A stretch of DNA of 64,000 bases from Psychrobacter sp. M13. GTDB lineage: Bacteria; Pseudomonadota; Gammaproteobacteria; Pseudomonadales; Moraxellaceae. Below the pieces are notes generated by a model. It saw only the letters and a list, made by a program, of their open reading frames with translations. It had not been told where the DNA came from and made no database searches. The stretch lies in NCBI RefSeq assembly GCF_030718935.1, contig NZ_CP132194.1, positions 2,790,001-2,854,000 of the forward strand, read 5' to 3'. This document shows, in pieces, positions 57,492 to 64,000 of the stretch (the first letter of the stretch is position 1; each line of letters begins with the position of its first letter). The position numbers and the translations under genes were made by a program.

Positions 57492-59360
57492 ATGAGTCAA
57501 TTTGTTATTAATATTATTTTTGTGGGACTGTCTTTTGCGCTATATTTTGGTATCGCGATTTGGGCACGTGCCGGTTCTACTAGTGAGTTTTATGTTGCAG
57601 GCGGTGGCGTCCATCCCGTAGTAAACGGTATGGCAACGGCTGCTGACTGGATGAGTGCCGCGTCATTCATCTCCATGGCAGGTCTAATTGCCGCCAGTGG
57701 TTATGGTGCATCGACTTATCTAATGGGCTGGACAGGCGGCTATGTTCTACTAGCCATGTTGTTAGCACCTTACTTACGTAAGTTCGGTAAGTTTACGGTT
57801 CCTGACTTTATTGGTGATCGTTTTTACTCTAAGACTGCAGCTATGATTGCTGTGGTTTGTTTGATTATTGCTTCGACTACTTATGTTATCGGTCAGATGA
57901 CCGGTGCTGGTGTTGCCTTTTCACGCTTCTTAGAAGTTGAAAATACAACAGGTCTTATTATCGCCGCTGTTGTTGTCTTCTTTTACGCGGTACTTGGTGG
58001 TATGAAAGGGATTACTTATACACAGGTTGCGCAGTATGTGGTTCTGATGATTGCTTATACCATTCCTGCGGTATTTATTTCACTTGAATTAACAGGTAAT
58101 CCGATTCCAGGCCTAGGCTTGTTCTCAAACCATGTTGAATCAGGCGTGCCTATTTTGACTAAGCTAAACCAAGTCGTTACTGATCTAGGTTTTGCTTCTT
58201 ACACTGCTGATGTACCTAACAAGCTAAACATGGTGCTATTTACTTTATCATTAATGATTGGTACAGCAGGTCTACCCCACGTTATTATTCGCTTCTTCAC
58301 GGTTCCTAAAGTTGCCGACGCACGTTGGACAGCGGGTTGGACACTAGTATTTATCTCGCTATTATACTTTACTGCTCCAGCAGTAGGGGCTATGGCGCGT
58401 TTAAACTTGGTCGACACTATCTATCCACAAGGTGTTGATGCAGAGCCTATTAACTATGATCAACGTCCAGACTGGATGAGAACATGGGAAGACACAGGTC
58501 TTATCAAGTATAACGATTTAAATAACGATGGCCGTGTTCAGTTCTATAGCGATGGTGGTCTTGGTGCTGCTGAGGCGGCTTTAGCTACTGCAACTACTGA
58601 TGGTGGCGATGTTGCCGCAGCAACTGCAGCGGTTGATACTGCTCGTATTGCAAATGATTCTGTACTTGACGGTGCACTTGCTGCTCGTGGTTGGGCAGGT
58701 AACGAGCTGGATGTAAATGCTGATATTATGGTATTGGCGAATCCAGAAATTGCTAATCTACCGCCTTGGGTTATTGGTCTTATTGCCGCTGGTGGTTTGG
58801 CTGCAGCACTATCAACAGCCGCAGGTCTACTACTCGCAATTTCATCAGCGATCAGTCATGATTTGATCAAACGTAACCTCAACCCTAACATTACTGATGC
58901 GCAAGAGTTGAAATATGCTCGTATCACTATGGGTGTAGCGATTGTGATTGCGACTTACTTAGGTATTAACCCACCAGGGTTTGCCGCACAGGTCGTAGCA
59001 TTAGCCTTTGGTATTGCGGGTGCATCCTTGTTCCCTGTACTAATGATGGGTATCTTCTCAAAACGTATTAACAACCTTGGCGCTATCGCTGGTATGTTAA
59101 CCGGTTTGATTACTATCCTAGTCTACATCTTTGTATTCAAAGGCTGGTTCTTTATCAGTGGTACGGCTAGCTTCCCTGATACTGAAGAGTACTGGTTATT
59201 TGGTATCTCACCATTATCATTTGGTGCAGTAGGTGCCTTGCTTAACTTCATCGTAGCATTTGCGGTATCTTATGCAACTGCTCCACCACCTGCTCATATT
59301 CAAGAGTTGGTTGAGAGCGTACGTTCTCCACGTGGTGCTGGCGGTGCTGTTGATCACTAA
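57492..59360 (+). CDS. Sodium:solute symporter, VC_2705 (acetate/short-chain acid) subfamily
   Basis: 622 residues, about 13 membrane helices with SSS motifs: SFISMAGLIAASGYGA, VLGGMKGITYTQVAQYVVL, LPHVIIRFFTVP and GLAAALSTAAGLLLAISSAISHDL. Unlike ordinary members it has a loop of about 110 residues after the seventh helix (DWMRTWEDTG, an EF-hand-like DLNNDGRVQF, then an Ala/Thr-rich stretch), a feature of the VC_2705 group. The DUF4212 partner supports this subfamily. Likely substrate: acetate, propionate or pyruvate, by family only. Strong terminator follows. Confidence 0.9.
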   Translation: MSQFVINIIFVGLSFALYFGIAIWARAGSTSEFYVAGGGVHPVVNGMATAADWMSAASFISMAGLIAASGYGASTYLMGWTGGYVLLAMLLAPYLRKFGKFTVPDFIGDRFYSKTAAMIAVVCLIIASTTYVIGQMTGAGVAFSRFLEVENTTGLIIAAVVVFFYAVLGGMKGITYTQVAQYVVLMIAYTIPAVFISLELTGNPIPGLGLFSNHVESGVPILTKLNQVVTDLGFASYTADVPNKLNMVLFTLSLMIGTAGLPHVIIRFFTVPKVADARWTAGWTLVFISLLYFTAPAVGAMARLNLVDTIYPQGVDAEPINYDQRPDWMRTWEDTGLIKYNDLNNDGRVQFYSDGGLGAAEAALATATTDGGDVAAATAAVDTARIANDSVLDGALAARGWAGNELDVNADIMVLANPEIANLPPWVIGLIAAGGLAAALSTAAGLLLAISSAISHDLIKRNLNPNITDAQELKYARITMGVAIVIATYLGINPPGFAAQVVALAFGIAGASLFPVLMMGIFSKRINNLGAIAGMLTGLITILVYIFVFKGWFFISGTASFPDTEEYWLFGISPLSFGAVGALLNFIVAFAVSYATAPPPAHIQELVESVRSPRGAGGAVDH

Positions 59361-59407
59361 GCTATCGATTAATAAGCTTAGATATTGAACGTATCGTTTG
59401 TTACTCT

Positions 59408-59447
59408 ATCACTCACAAGCAGCTACTTGCTTGTGAGTGATTTTTTT
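59408..59447 (+). terminator. Rho-independent terminator of the symporter operon
   Basis: Perfect 14-bp arms atcactcacaagca and tgcttgtgagtgat around gctact, then a T-run. Confidence 0.94.
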
Positions 59448-59541
59448 ATCCTATTATTGTTATAATTCAGATCTCTTAGAATAGATTTTATGACAAGTCA
59501 TTGTTGTGTTAAATGCGCCAAGTGCGTTAAGGACAGAAGTT

Positions 59542-60087
59542 ATGCTTTTTGAGTTTATCGCAACTATAGCAGCTGGATTTGGTTTGGCTGGGATAGCGCT
59601 AGTTATTACTCACCTTAGTAAAATGGCTGGCAAACGGGCGCCAAAATGGTTGATTCCACTATTCGCTGCTATAGGTATTTTTGGTTTTCAGATTAATCAA
59701 GAGTATAAATGGTATGGACAACAAGTCGCTCAACTACCAGAAGGCGTGGAAGTTGTTAAGACTGCTAAAGAGAGCACTTGGTTTCGTCCTTGGTCTTATA
59801 TCAAACCACAGATTTTTCGCTTTATAGCTGCAGACAGTGGCAACGCTCGCGCTAATGCCAATAATGAAAACATGTATTTAGTTAATTTATATTTATTTGA
59901 GCGTCGTAGAAGTGTGCAACAGATTACACAAGTTATCGACTGTACAACCCCGGCTCGGGCAGATTATGTGTTACAAGAGAAAGATAGCACAATGACCATT
60001 GATGAGCATGTGAAGCAAACGACTGCTTGGCGCTCTTTAGCAAAGGACGATCCTTTATATACTACTATTTGTTTGAATGACGCTTAA
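59542..60087 (+). CDS. Unknown membrane protein
   Basis: 181 residues with two N-terminal membrane helices (about 3-25 and 37-50) and a soluble C-terminal part with EGVEVVKTAKESTWFRPWSY, YLVNLYLFERRR and a Cys pair (DCTTPARADYV and TICLNDA at the very end). No family I can name; the WFRPWSYIKPQ style occurs in conserved hypothetical proteins of Moraxellaceae. A GTG at 59506 extends the frame, but AAGGA 10 bases before ATG 59542 favours the short form. Its last 23 bases overlap the convergent rhomboid gene. Confidence 0.72.
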   Translation: MLFEFIATIAAGFGLAGIALVITHLSKMAGKRAPKWLIPLFAAIGIFGFQINQEYKWYGQQVAQLPEGVEVVKTAKESTWFRPWSYIKPQIFRFIAADSGNARANANNENMYLVNLYLFERRRSVQQITQVIDCTTPARADYVLQEKDSTMTIDEHVKQTTAWRSLAKDDPLYTTICLNDA

Positions 60088-60679
60088 AAAGCATTGAGTA
60101 ATCATGTTTAGAGTTGGCTCCTAACAGCAGACCGGCGCATAGACCACCAAAGTGCGCTGCAAAGGATATACCTTGCTGCGGCATCAAGCCTTGTTTAATA
60201 GTAAACCAAAATCCAGCTCCCATAACGATACAGGCTAATAAATAGCCCCAACGCCGCGCAAAAATAGCCCCACCTATCATATAGCCTAGCATCGCAAAAC
60301 ATAACCCTGAAGCACCAATATGTATCGATAGTGGCGAGCCTAACAGCCAAGTCATAACCCCTGAAGCAATAATCAATTTAAGAATAGTGCGATAAGCATT
60401 ACTTTCAAACAAACCAAATAAAAATAATATCTGCAATAATATAAAGCTATTACCTATGATATGAGTGATATCACCATGCATAGTCCATGAGGCAAATATC
60501 CCTATCATACTACGCAGATCTACAGTGCGCGGTGCTATACCAAATATATTCCACAGCCCAAAAAAGAAAGTATTATTAATAAAAAACAGTACCCACATAG
60601 GGACTAAAACAAAAGCATATAACCCTATCACTTGCTTTAGGCGGGTCAAGATCAAAGCAAGCATGGATTGCCAGTTCAT
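60065..60679 (-). CDS. Rhomboid-family intramembrane serine protease
   Basis: 204 residues, six membrane helices. The catalytic dyad is S124 in HIGASG and H176 in SFAAHFGG; HGDITHIIGNSF gives the upstream H68, H73 and N77 of the family's second-helix motif. GxSG and the AHxGG pattern mark an active rhomboid. Substrates are unknown. Tail-to-tail overlap of 23 bp with the preceding membrane protein gene. Confidence 0.9.
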   Translation of the reverse strand: MNWQSMLALILTRLKQVIGLYAFVLVPMWVLFFINNTFFFGLWNIFGIAPRTVDLRSMIGIFASWTMHGDITHIIGNSFILLQILFLFGLFESNAYRTILKLIIASGVMTWLLGSPLSIHIGASGLCFAMLGYMIGGAIFARRWGYLLACIVMGAGFWFTIKQGLMPQQGISFAAHFGGLCAGLLLGANSKHDYSMLFKRHSNK

Positions 60680-60708
60680 AGTTAACCTCTAGTGTTGTGC
60701 AGTGAAGC

Positions 60709-61761
60709 TCAATACTTTATAGAGCGCGGTTCGCATTTAGTAGGAGTAAACGATAATAATGAAGCTTGCTTATCTGCTATTGAATAATTATTAGCATGTA
60801 GTAAAGAAGTAGACTGATAAGGTACTAAAGCTGTCGGTACATAGTTACGAGCGGCATTAATATGTTTGATAGAATCATCAAAAAAGATATGAGGCGCAAA
60901 GGTTTTGAGTACCGCTGTTTTATCAAGACCGCCCAAGAAGAACGCCATGTCTACATCTACGCCCCACTGACGCAAAGTCTTTATAGCACGTAGATCCGCT
61001 GGCGCATTACGTGCGGTGACCAAAGCGATATTGATCGGACGATGCTGCATCCGCGCGGGCAATCGTGCTTGCAACTTGGACAGCTTAATAAGTAATTCAG
61101 CGTAAGGGCCTTTGTCAATTGGCAAATCACGCAATTGCGCTTCACGATCATGAAAAGCCTTTAAACCTTTTTGCTTGTATAATAGCTCTCCTGAATCGTC
61201 AAATAGCACTGCATCACCGTCAAAAGCGATACGTAGCTGCTCAGTATCGAGCTTATAAGTATTGACAGGTGTCGCATCTAAGATAGCGCAGGCACAAATA
61301 TTGGCATCCGCTACTTGCTGAGCATCTTCTCTGTTGGTTGTCAAAAACAGGTCTACCTTAAAATCATTAATATAAGGCGCAACTGAGCTGCCTGATATAA
61401 ACGCTGAGCGCGAAATATTAAGTCCTTTTTCACGAATAGCATTCAGTACTTGTATGCCTGTATCTGGGCTGCTCTTAGAGACAATAACCACTTCTACTAA
61501 TGGCGTTTGAAGAGTTGAATCTGACGGCTCGCAGCTGTCACAATAATTATTTAAGTTTAGCAAAGCCTGGATGAGCGGATAACCTGCACCGATAGCTAAG
61601 GGATCATCTTCACGTTCTGCCATGTAATCGCGAAATTCTTTTATTGCACTATCTGGACGTTGTTTAATCAAATCAAGCAAATGATTCTCAGATTCAGACA
61701 AATCAAACAATGCCGTTGCCGATATAGCAACGATTAGCGTATTGGTAAGATCAACGGCCAT
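60709..61761 (-). CDS. Cytosolic-type 5'-nucleotidase (PF06189 family)
   Basis: 350 residues with the family features LIVAISATALFDLSESE, VEVVIVSKSSPDTGIQVL, AFDGDAVLFDDSGE (HAD-like Asp pair) and AFFLGGLDKTAVLKTF, FFDDSIKH. These HAD-type enzymes dephosphorylate nucleoside monophosphates such as AMP or IMP. It lies 29 bp after (downstream of no gene and) upstream-adjacent to the rhomboid gene on the same strand, so the two may be co-transcribed. Confidence 0.88.
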   Translation of the reverse strand: MAVDLTNTLIVAISATALFDLSESENHLLDLIKQRPDSAIKEFRDYMAEREDDPLAIGAGYPLIQALLNLNNYCDSCEPSDSTLQTPLVEVVIVSKSSPDTGIQVLNAIREKGLNISRSAFISGSSVAPYINDFKVDLFLTTNREDAQQVADANICACAILDATPVNTYKLDTEQLRIAFDGDAVLFDDSGELLYKQKGLKAFHDREAQLRDLPIDKGPYAELLIKLSKLQARLPARMQHRPINIALVTARNAPADLRAIKTLRQWGVDVDMAFFLGGLDKTAVLKTFAPHIFFDDSIKHINAARNYVPTALVPYQSTSLLHANNYSIADKQASLLSFTPTKCEPRSIKY

Positions 61762-61900
61762 AATTTTCTACTTTTGATATTAATATTTTGATTTATTAAG
61801 TTTACTGTATAACAAGATTTTTTGATAAGTAAATAAGTTAAGAGCGCGTCCCAGCTTTGTAATTCTACTAGCATGCTTTAGCTTTCAAATTATTATTATA

Positions 61901-61928
61901 AAAAAAGACCGCAAATGCGGTCTCTTTT
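61901..61928. terminator. Bidirectional rho-independent terminator
   Basis: Arms gaccgca and tgcggtc around aa, with an A-run before and ctctttt after; on minus it lies downstream of the dodecin gene. Confidence 0.85.
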
Positions 61929-61960
61929 GTGATACTAAATTTATCTCTAATATGAAAATA

Positions 61961-62179
61961 CTAACCTATATCTGAATCTTCATTAATCACAAAGCTAACA
62001 ATCATAATGACATGATATTTACTGATTTTACCATCAGTAATACCAACTTTTTGCTCTTTAACCCAAGCCCCTTGGACATTTTTAACCGTCTTAGCGATAC
62101 GCGCGACGCCTTTTTGAATAGCATCTTCAAAGCTGGTCTCAGAAGTACTACTCACTTCAATATTCTTTGCAATAGTCAT
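61961..62179 (-). CDS. Dodecin family flavin-binding protein
   Basis: 72 residues reading KNIEVSSTSETSFEDAIQKG, KTVKNVQGAWVKEQKVGI and YHVIMIVSFVIN, the whole dodecin fold. Dodecins form hollow 12-mers that store FMN/riboflavin (or CoA) and buffer free flavin; the Trp in GAWVKEQ stacks on the flavin. Start and length are exactly those of the family; AAGGAAGCGTAAATT precedes the ATG. Confidence 0.93.
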   Translation of the reverse strand: MTIAKNIEVSSTSETSFEDAIQKGVARIAKTVKNVQGAWVKEQKVGITDGKISKYHVIMIVSFVINEDSDIG

Positions 62180-62392
62180 AATTTACGCTTCCTTGTGTTA
62201 TGAAATTTGAATGCTGAGCCACCTATCGTTGCAATCCTGCACAAATTAAATAGCTCAATATTATCATAACGATATTTAGCTATATAAATAAGGCTTAACT
62301 GTTATTTTTATGTAGGATATATCATTCGTATAATCGTAAATAATGTAAAGCAATAGTATTAATAATTAGACATTCACAATCTCTGCGTTAGT

Positions 62393-62605
62393 GTGTGCGA
62401 GGTCAATAAAAAAGGCTATTGCTTTGGCTGCTTGCGCAGTCGTACCGAACGTCAGCTATGGCTCAGCATGACTAATGAGCAGCGTCGTGAAGTACTGAGA
62501 TTAATTGCAGGACGCAAACAGCGCATAGAGCAAATGCAAATGCTTAAAGGGCAGCAATTGGGATTTGATTTTGAGCAAGTAGTTGAGGTTGGGGAGTTGT
62601 TTTAA
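62393..62605 (+). CDS. DUF1289 protein, start unclear
   Basis: The frame holds the DUF1289 cysteine motif GYCFGCLRSRTERQLW and then a helix (MTNEQRREVLRLIAGRKQR). Members normally open with a Cys-x3-Cys pair before this. The frame upstream of the GTG at 62393 does read LCVSVCEVNKK, so the first Cys (62384) lies outside the GTG start; no ATG, GTG or TTG precedes it before the in-frame stop at 62363. Translation may start at a rare ATT (62372) or the gene may have lost its start. No ribosome site seen. Function unknown, proposed Fe-S or zinc binding. Confidence 0.65.
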   Translation: MCEVNKKGYCFGCLRSRTERQLWLSMTNEQRREVLRLIAGRKQRIEQMQMLKGQQLGFDFEQVVEVGELF

Positions 62606-62616
62606 ATATATAAAAT

Positions 62617-63153
62617 TTATATCTTATTCGCACCTTTCAACGCCCAAATCATTACGCCCTCTCTTTCTAATTTAGGCTGACGTCCCAACTCAAAATTGGG
62701 ACACATGAAAAACACGAATTTTAAATTGGCGTTAGTCTCTAGCACCTTAATTATATCCTTCTTAAGCTTTTGATTGCTTGTGGGAGCCACTGCAGCAAAC
62801 ACTTCAGCAGCTAAGCCACCACACTCCGACTCAATATCAGAACCTGGTGCAGTTCCAAGATTAAGACGAAAAGGGGCTAGCTCTGTATATTCAGTAAAAA
62901 GAACTTCTAACGCATAGAACGATGCTAAATAAGTGAAAGACTGGTTAATTTGCTCAATTATATTGAGTTCACGCTTAGAATTTAACGGATCGTAACCTAT
63001 ACCACCAAACTTCATCTTTGAAAAGAGCGCTTGTGAAGAGTTTGAGGTAATCTCAGAGCTAATCTGAGATAAAGTCTTACCCATTGATTCATACAGTTTT
63101 TGCTCAAGTTGCTTAAGTTCTCCGATATCATTTACTGTGAAAGATTTGAGCAT
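62617..63153 (-). CDS. Unknown protein with possible PD-(D/E)xK-like core
   Basis: 178 residues, no signal or membrane segment. The N-terminal half is helical; the second half reads LGTAPGSDIESECGG, AAEVFAAVAPTSNQKLKKDI and FVFFMCPNF, a D-then-E-strand-then-Lys layout reminiscent of restriction-endonuclease folds, but the Lys of ExK is not in place, so I do not claim nuclease activity. It lies 61 bp downstream of the exonuclease-BRCT gene on the same strand, probably in one transcript, and it shares that gene's AT-rich composition. Confidence 0.6.
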   Translation of the reverse strand: MLKSFTVNDIGELKQLEQKLYESMGKTLSQISSEITSNSSQALFSKMKFGGIGYDPLNSKRELNIIEQINQSFTYLASFYALEVLFTEYTELAPFRLNLGTAPGSDIESECGGLAAEVFAAVAPTSNQKLKKDIIKVLETNANLKFVFFMCPNFELGRQPKLEREGVMIWALKGANKI

Positions 63154-63214
63154 ATAGTTCCTTATGCATTTCTACATAGATTAAAAACAAATATTTTTTG
63201 TTTTAGGAAATTCA

Positions 63215-64000
63215 TTATACAACTTCATGCGATTGAGCTACTAACTCTTTAAAATCACTCTCTTGCAGAATACGTATATTTTGTCCTTTTGAGATCAAAT
63301 CCTCTGCCTTAATATGCTTTGAACTTTTTTTCTTTCCTGCAAGTTTAGTTATGTCTTGATCACCCACAACAATTAATGTTGTTTTCTTCGTAACTCCTGC
63401 ACCGATTGTAAAACCAACGCTTGCTGCTAACTTTGCTGCTTCAGCTCTGGGGATCAAAAGAGATCCTGTAAATACTAATGTTTCACCGTAGAACTCTCCC
63501 TCAGAATTTCCTTCTCTCCGGATTGAACCATTGCTGTCATTACTTATAGGTTTACTAATACGATAAAGCCACTCATTTATATCAAGTCCAGATTTATCCA
63601 TCGCTGACAATATAACTTGACCTGCAGCCTTGGCGTCCTCTAATGCATCATGGTGCTTGAATTTATAGTTTATAATTTTACAAACGTTAGCCAAACCATA
63701 ACCACTCCAAGCACATTCTTCCCAAGTCCGACGTGCTACACGCGCAGAATCAAGCCAGGTAATATTAAGTTGAGCCAGTGAATATTTTTCAAAAGCTTTA
63801 CGAACTGATACGCGATCAAAGTGTGTATGACTAACGCATACTGAATCAGACATAAACTCAGAAAGTTTTGACACAATCTCATCAAAAGTTGGTGCGTCTT
63901 TGACGTCTTTTTCAGCTATCCCATGAATACTAATATTAATACCATCAAAATAATCCTCAGGATTTATTAGACTTGACCACTCTTCTTCTAGAATTCCATC
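63215..64000 (-). CDS. DEDDh exonuclease fused to a BRCT domain (N-terminus outside window)
   Basis: The frame runs through a GTG at 63874 to the window edge with clear exonuclease sequence (EWSSLINPEDYFDG, ISIHGIAEKDVKDAPTF), so the gene is longer than any start in view. The visible DEDDh parts are SHTHFDR (Asp), HHDALEDAKAAG (His and Asp); the DxE motif is beyond the edge. After a short linker a BRCT domain follows (GETLVFTGSLLIPRAEAAKL, GVTKKTTLIVVGDQD). DnaQ-type exonuclease-BRCT proteins trim 3' ends; BRCT binds DNA ends or phosphopeptides, as in NAD ligases. Role here unknown; accessory context likely. Confidence 0.85.
   Translation of the reverse strand, partial: DGILEEEWSSLINPEDYFDGINISIHGIAEKDVKDAPTFDEIVSKLSEFMSDSVCVSHTHFDRVSVRKAFEKYSLAQLNITWLDSARVARRTWEECAWSGYGLANVCKIINYKFKHHDALEDAKAAGQVILSAMDKSGLDINEWLYRISKPISNDSNGSIRREGNSEGEFYGETLVFTGSLLIPRAEAAKLAASVGFTIGAGVTKKTTLIVVGDQDITKLAGKKKSSKHIKAEDLISKGQNIRILQESDFKELVAQSHEVV

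Overview
The window is a 64 kb chromosomal stretch of a Gram-negative gammaproteobacterium. Gene content, protein style and moderate-to-low GC point to the Moraxellaceae, most probably Psychrobacter. This is an inference from family resemblance; no 16S rRNA or tRNA gene was seen. Genes are dense and lie on both strands, and many convergent pairs share strong bidirectional terminators.

Layout. 1-5.4 kb: urease cluster on the plus strand, with the tail of ureA, an unusual ureB-ureC fusion, ureE with a His-rich tail, ureF, ureG and a HupE/UreJ-type nickel permease; ureD is not in view. 5.4-5.6 kb: an IS3-family transposase remnant. 5.7-16.8 kb: housekeeping and envelope genes (type B L31, YceI, a lipoprotein, an FAD oxidoreductase, a LOG-family protein, an alpha/beta hydrolase, a sodium symporter, an ExoX-like nuclease, an M23 peptidase, dtd, psd, DUF1287). 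16.8-21.1 kb: an isochorismatase-like hydrolase and the fadBA beta-oxidation operon. 21.5-26.7 kb: ispA-like, dgkA, DUF72, a short inverted-repeat element, a YdjM-like membrane protein and an AT-rich HExxH peptidase. 26.8-39.9 kb: sodB, rdgB, tig-clpP-clpX, an SDR, a TsdA-like diheme cytochrome, an orphan PTS IIC-like protein, a SPOR protein and argS. 40-46.3 kb: DUF1176, then cmoA and cmoB separated by an AT-rich unknown gene, msrA, a thiopurine methyltransferase and DUF1499. 46.4-48.4 kb: a DarT/DarG DNA ADP-ribosylation toxin-antitoxin (anti-phage) pair. 48.6-56.2 kb: an MltB-type lytic transglycosylase, a DUF4062-like protein, murI, DUF1285 and ETF-ubiquinone oxidoreductase with a long acidic N-terminal extension. 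57-62.6 kb: a DUF4212/solute symporter pair behind a 34-bp palindrome, a rhomboid protease, a 5'-nucleotidase, dodecin and DUF1289. 62.6-64 kb: an unknown protein and a DEDDh exonuclease-BRCT protein that runs off the window.

How the genes work together. UreABC hydrolyses urea, UreEFG deliver nickel and UreJ probably imports it. FadBA degrades fatty acids; the reduced ETF made upstream in that pathway is re-oxidised by the ETF-QO at 54-56 kb. Tig, ClpP and ClpX form the usual protein-quality block. CmoA makes carboxy-SAM, which CmoB uses on tRNA U34. The accessory material most worth a second look is DarTG with its surroundings, the Lit-like peptidase gene, the DUF4062-like gene, the terminal exonuclease-BRCT cassette, the ureBC fusion, and the non-coding palindromes at 24.3 kb and 57.1 kb.
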